Below the pieces are notes generated by a model, which was not told the origin of the DNA, did not search any database, and was given only the letters and a program-made list of their open reading frames with translations. 6,373 nt of DNA from Moraxellaceae bacterium UBA2032 (GTDB taxonomy: Bacteria > Pseudomonadota > Gammaproteobacteria > Pseudomonadales > Moraxellaceae). Every line of letters begins with the position of its first letter. Positions within the stretch are counted from its first letter, which is position 1. Position numbers and translations under genes: made by a program. The stretch covers positions 11,793 to 18,165 of the forward strand of contig DDBM01000149.1 in the NCBI GenBank assembly GCA_002333125.1, read 5' to 3'. Below are positions 5,609 to 6,373 of the stretch, in pieces.

Positions 5609-6373
5609 ATGGAAATCAATCCGTATATTAAACACATGAAAGACCTGACCGAGCGTGGCGAAACGCTTAGGGGGTATCTTTGACTACGAGCAAAAAAAAG
5701 AACGCCTCGAAGAAGTGATGCGTGAGCTCGAAGACCCTGCCGTTTGGAACAACCCCGAACAAGCCCAAGCACTAGGCAAAGAACGCTCCGCGCTAGAAAA
5801 TAGCGTGGGCGTGTTGGATAAACTTATCGAATTAGTGGCAGATGCTTCTGCTATGTTAGATTTGGCGGTTGAAGCCGATGATGAAAGCCTATTAGCTGAT
5901 GTGCAAGCCGAACTAGATGCTGCCGAAAAAATGGTGGCAGATTTAGAATTTAGACGTATGTTTAGTGGCGAAATGGATGCCAGCAACTGCTTTGTGGATA
6001 TTCAATTTGGTTCGGGTGGCACCGAAGCCCAAGATTGGGCAGGTATGTTGTTACGCATGTATTTGCGTTGGATTGAACGTCATGGTTTTAAAGGCGAACT
6101 CATGGAGGTCTCCGACGGCGAGATTGCAGGCATTAAAAGTGCCACTATTCGCGTTGAGGGTGACTATGCCTTTGGTTGGTTACGTACCGAAACGGGCGTG
6201 CATCGTTTGGTGAGAAAATCACCGTTTGACTCAGGCAATGGCCGTCATACTTCGTTTGCGGCGGTGTTTATCTCGCCCGAAGTCGATGACAACATCGAAA
6301 TTGACATCAATCCTTCTGATGTGCGTACCGATACTTACCGCGCCAGTGGTGCAGGTGGTCAGCATATTAACAA
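5609..6373 (+). CDS. prfB: Peptide chain release factor RF2 (programmed frameshift; 3' end outside window)
   Basis: RF2 recognises UGA and UAA stop codons and triggers peptide release on the ribosome. Frame 0 runs from ATG 5609 for 24 codons to CTT 5678-5680 and then meets TGA 5681-5683. Reading resumes in the +1 frame at GAC 5682 ([12 protein letters not shown]), as in E. coli. The visible protein is about 254 of an expected 365 residues or so. It includes the N-terminal helical domain, [15 protein letters not shown], the stop-codon-reading tripeptide SPF (bases 6219-6227, residues 204-206) and the catalytic GGQ (bases 6354-6362, residues 249-251), four residues before the window ends. The residue matching E. 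coli 246 is Ala, not the less active Thr of strain K-12. An in-frame TGA at 5588-5590 limits the start to ATG 5609. No good Shine-Dalgarno is seen. Confidence 0.97.
5669..5684 (+). promoter_or_regulatory. prfB programmed +1 frameshift site
   Basis: The site reads AGGGGGTATCTTTGAC: an internal Shine-Dalgarno-like AGGGGG (5669-5674), the slippery CTT (5678-5680), and the in-frame stop TGA (5681-5683) followed by C. It matches the E. coli prfB site as I remember it. When RF2 is scarce, the ribosome pauses at the poorly read UGAC and slips +1, so RF2 controls its own level. Every element including spacing is intact, so the regulation should work. Confidence 0.96.

Noticed and set aside
5684..5986. 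Minus-strand Ser-rich ORF of 100 codons over prfB
   Set aside because: It is antisense to the conserved RF2 coding frame, has no family resemblance, and its serine-rich content reflects the codons of the real gene.
5965..6213. Plus-strand 82-codon ORF inside prfB
   Set aside because: It is out of frame with the RF2 sequence, which continues uninterrupted through this stretch.

Overview
The window looks like a piece of a gammaproteobacterial chromosome of moderate GC content. Three housekeeping genes support this: the 3' end of a threonine synthase gene (thrC), a complete recJ of E. coli-like length (576 aa), and the 5' two-thirds of prfB. The prfB gene carries the classic programmed +1 frameshift site in the same form as in E. 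coli. The recJ-prfB order is also familiar from enterobacteria. I cannot name a genus from sequence alone. All genes run on the + strand, and I see no convincing gene on the - strand and no RNA gene.

Layout. 1-357: end of thrC. 384-420: a strong intrinsic terminator that stops only 12 nt before the recJ start. 433-2163: recJ. 2164-2412: a 249-nt spacer with an 88-nt palindromic repeat element (2276-2363), then a perfect inverted repeat that is a good candidate toxin-antitoxin operator (2367-2394). 2413-3083: a two-gene toxin-antitoxin module with overlapping stop and start codons. It pairs an antitoxin with a RelB/DinJ-like N-terminus and a PIN-domain (VapC-like) toxin. 3138-5469: a three-gene cassette of two paralogous exported Sel1-repeat proteins (310 and 317 aa) flanking a small AT-rich gene of unknown function (122 aa). 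5470-5608: spacer with an inverted repeat and a probable prfB promoter. 5609-6373: prfB, cut by the window edge just after the GGQ motif.

How it fits together. The recJ-prfB neighbourhood has been opened by about 3.4 kb of accessory DNA made of two units, the TA module and the Sel1 cassette. The TA module is probably self-regulated and may stabilise the segment. The Sel1 proteins carry signal peptides and probably act in the periplasm or beyond as protein-binding solenoids; their partner is unknown. Tight spacing (21 and 55 nt) and good ribosome binding sites suggest the Sel1 cassette is one transcription unit. The least explained parts are the small protein between the two Sel1 genes and the mixed domain make-up of the antitoxin.
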